From NCBI GenBank assembly GCA_947625505.1, contig CANQON010000008.1, positions 1 to 64,000 of the forward strand: a DNA stretch of 64,000 nt, in the 5' to 3' direction. The translations under genes and the position numbers were made by a program. The notes under the pieces were generated by a model. It saw only the letters and a program-made list of their open reading frames with translations. It did no database searches and was not told the DNA's origin. Of this stretch, positions 63,501-64,000 are shown one piece after another. Source of the stretch: an uncultured Bacilli bacterium (GTDB taxonomy: Bacteria > Bacillota_I > Bacilli_A > RF39 > UBA660). Position 1 is the first letter of the stretch; each line of letters starts with the position of its first letter.

Positions 63501-64000
63501 TATGCTTTTATTGCGTCATTTATTCCTAATATAACTTGAGCGCCAAATGAATAAGGTTCATAAACTAAATCGTTTTCTGTTAAATTATCTAAATCAGAAC
63601 TTTCTTTTATATATCCTTTTTCTTGTAGCCATTTAAGATTAAAATAGTTATTAGGATCCATAATTACAAATCCAGTACTTATATTGTAGCTAGCTGTTCC
63701 ACTAAACCATTCACCATCATTTGGTAGTTTAATATCTTCTGGATTTGACATATCTACTGAAATAGTAAAGAATTTACACTCTTCATGAAATTTCTTTTCA
63801 ACAGCAGATTTCATGTAAGAACTATTTAAAAGAGTTGTTAATATAATAGAAGCATGTGTAGATCTTACTTCATCGGCAAAAACTTTTAATTTTTCTTCTC
63901 CCAATACACCAGGATTATTACCATCTGTACTTAATTTACCATCACCATAACCAACTTGTTCTAATGTTGGAGTACCATTTTTGTCAATTAAATCGATAAA
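57542..64000 (-). CDS. Giant surface protein, partial (5' end beyond window): VWA-like N-terminal part, eight CnaB-like repeats, degenerate sorting signal
   Basis: Frame remains open from 63904 (a TTG chosen by the ORF caller) to 64000: FIDLIDKNGTPTLEQVGYGDGKLSTDGNNPGVL-GEEKLKVF; C-terminal IPETND + TM + EKRLN. Confidence 0.85.
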   Translation of the reverse strand, partial: FIDLIDKNGTPTLEQVGYGDGKLSTDGNNPGVLGEEKLKVFADEVRSTHASIILTTLLNSSYMKSAVEKKFHEECKFFTISVDMSNPEDIKLPNDGEWFSGTASYNISTGFVIMDPNNYFNLKWLQEKGYIKESSDLDNLTENDLVYEPYSFGAQVILGINDAIKAYGEFKNNSSSFTYRNKINTYVSYNEAKGLWADMNDGSATINDQTYKATVPIGYSHNNAYLINGRTPMTFENLNPEDKDVNPYGLSNSDIDFNYVTKAYYTTTGNDVSDSISETFDQIVKDIVSTAFKPISGINDIGIEDSMTYMDPLGQYTEIKSNSITIDGNTYDMGLLLFGKVYGITKTAIYDYNFNATHRGEDHKSNDLSLPFEMGWYDKDGNFLGESGSWENGDTYYVSSDIVRKYVPNLLEEGKMTDQQKKTIYTLYRFLDNNRNDDIHNPCYKDTNVNYKLSDIRIWVEDTENFETEDNDAAIDLGFDQALYVNIPVSALPIEVANIEIGSDGRVSSYSTNLDNKINTTPFRLFYGVGLQDSIFTDDGLDIDIGKISPEYLKKNKVGDIVYFYSNYYSNTTYTDYVTDTSEERTRGDALLSFSPNSENRFYMYQNPLPLYNLNEDDSDLEENGTYKDVPLLDDASLNAFISSHQKITDASTLDSNKWYYVILDYYLPDKKDPVHVAVSRLGKEFGSGIAGGSIEAGNYLAWYNEDSDSWIQFEPTVAKPEDGNWVIATRPGGLRVGDMAQSLRAKSSNKTGTAYNSYLPTISQTSGSSSNDSDVIINSYLGNNGRIEVNDSLLFVTKEVETSEYGKQKVDENKEFSFSMKMDNREGDFEVLKMYKNPYSNEWQLRISTIDVLTDNRGLLQNSNNNLTVYRKNNRSYYIYIGINKAKRSIDDNVFRLYSAPDNEDGVELTQSGITTYVENPDTIDSNLKTELNKYKKYDDDHTLGSIDFWVKKAYLIPVSEVENNKWSGSAEGYASLDEFVISHLNSYLFGSSELSSPYATNSSFLTQKVYFGYSDDNKPEIKPDDWDQNDWDNQTPNVAQFKLKSNEGLMFTGLKSGQSYEIEENITTTDQQEGYFFDHINLKEKDKGTISGRKVVGDVNANYPDEIDYFNKFLAPVDLTLSKKVVGSNGDTNKAWNFELIFNNEEVESLANKYSVVSSSIDGVESPNIDYIDITKDEDGNYKANISLKHGQKVTIKNLPYGTNYEVIEKEANENDYVTTSKNAKGVLKDDEAFVEFENSNYLKSDFTLSKEVLGALGDKEKEWTFEIKLTPKEGSPFAQSYSFVGSKTGSIEFMDNHDGSYTGTITLKHNESITIKDILEDTKYEIVEQDADKNGYITLKENAEGTTNGKDSVNAKFTNIKYSRHDLTLEKIVTGGAGDKSKDWHFKIVLIPDEDVIFDKSYHYVGGHVANGVDPHSDGELVLTDNHDGSYEGEITLKHGESVTIEGIPERTQYKVIEQEANKNDYYTMQTTNSEGVLTKENEKIRFTNSKLSKHDITIAKMVEGAWGDKEKEWIFKITLEPLEYVILDKDYSYVGSKIGKISFVDNGNGIYVGEVTLKHGETITIKDLPEGTHYNVEELEANQDGYTTRVDGPNEGTLNVNENKDSIIFTNIKQSQHSLTIYKEVRGNDADKSKEWNFVVKLTPEDGVKLLDSYPIIGGNTESTIAPVSDLRVELKHNSDGTSEANIKLKHGQSLTISELPEGTKYEVIEKEANEDGYITWTEGTSRGVLVNDASFMVKFVNKKPAKYSLTINKEVLGGAGDKEKEWTFEITLTPDDHIALLNEYLYDGDKTGLIEFVKQPDGSSKGSITLKHGQTINIKGLPENTNYSIQEKEANKDGYITNSSGNERDILSKNTNVSYKNIKLSKHDLVIRKFVNGNLGEKDKEWHFKITFESPKEKQLDSEYVYELSTITDETSKTTGKIKLNKVGNKYESNIILHHGEEITLKDLPEGTHYKVEEIEANQDNYITIIENNAEGILENKIHEVNFYNNKYSTHNLTIKKELKGSNTESNREWHFKVILTPNSDVPFSTSYAYTDSEQDGILNFTLKDDNSYECEVSLKGNQQIIIKDIPYGTSYEVIELEANQDNYHTVYIDNKGIVEDNIETVVSNERNINIPETNDSIMKFIIIFSLTIISSFIGIVLEKRLN
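57650..60655 (-). repeat. Eight tandem CnaB-like (DUF7601-type) domain repeats of about 120 aa
   Basis: Each repeat: (L/F)T(L/I)xK...EWxF...LKHGxxxTIxxLPxGTxYxVxExEANxDxY...FxN; 19-nt exact DNA identities between repeats 2, 4 and 6. Confidence 0.85.

Noticed and set aside
1-64000. Mycoplasma-type genetic code (TGA = Trp)
   Set aside because: Trp in conserved proteins is TGG (for example TGG TGG in SpoIIR) and the 23074..23355 ORF ends in TGA; conserved genes are full-length under code 11.

Overview
A 64 kb chromosomal window from a low-GC Gram-positive bacterium using the standard bacterial code (TGG for Trp, at least one TGA stop). It is probably an uncultured, streamlined Bacilli/Mollicutes-related lineage; the taxon is a low-confidence inference. 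Almost every gene is on the minus strand. The core is a complete S10-spc-alpha ribosomal operon (rpsJ to rplQ, about 22.3 to 8.2 kb) that lacks rpmD/L30. secA, hpf and csp lie beyond its 3' end. A second housekeeping block carries rpsR-ssb-rpsF, ychF, DUF951-mscS-parB-parA, typA, rpmE, murA, fba, spoIIR, rlmH, walJ-like, an M23/G5 peptidase, dnaB, rplI and a DHH phosphoesterase. The right end carries two surface proteins: a beta-helix LPxTG protein and a very large protein with eight tandem CnaB-like repeats that runs off the window edge. The best leads for follow-up are: (1) the eight-repeat surface protein, with a K/E/N isopeptide-type triad in every repeat and a degenerate IPETND sorting motif; (2) structured 5' leaders on rpsF, rpmE and rpsJ, where the rpsF leader has two mutually exclusive hairpins, one of which hides the Shine-Dalgarno; (3) a GlmU acetyltransferase half with an altered active-site loop; (4) a 1379-aa uncharacterised protein; (5) an unknown protein ending in a canonical beta-clamp-binding peptide. 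No tRNA, rRNA, CRISPR array or transposon was found.
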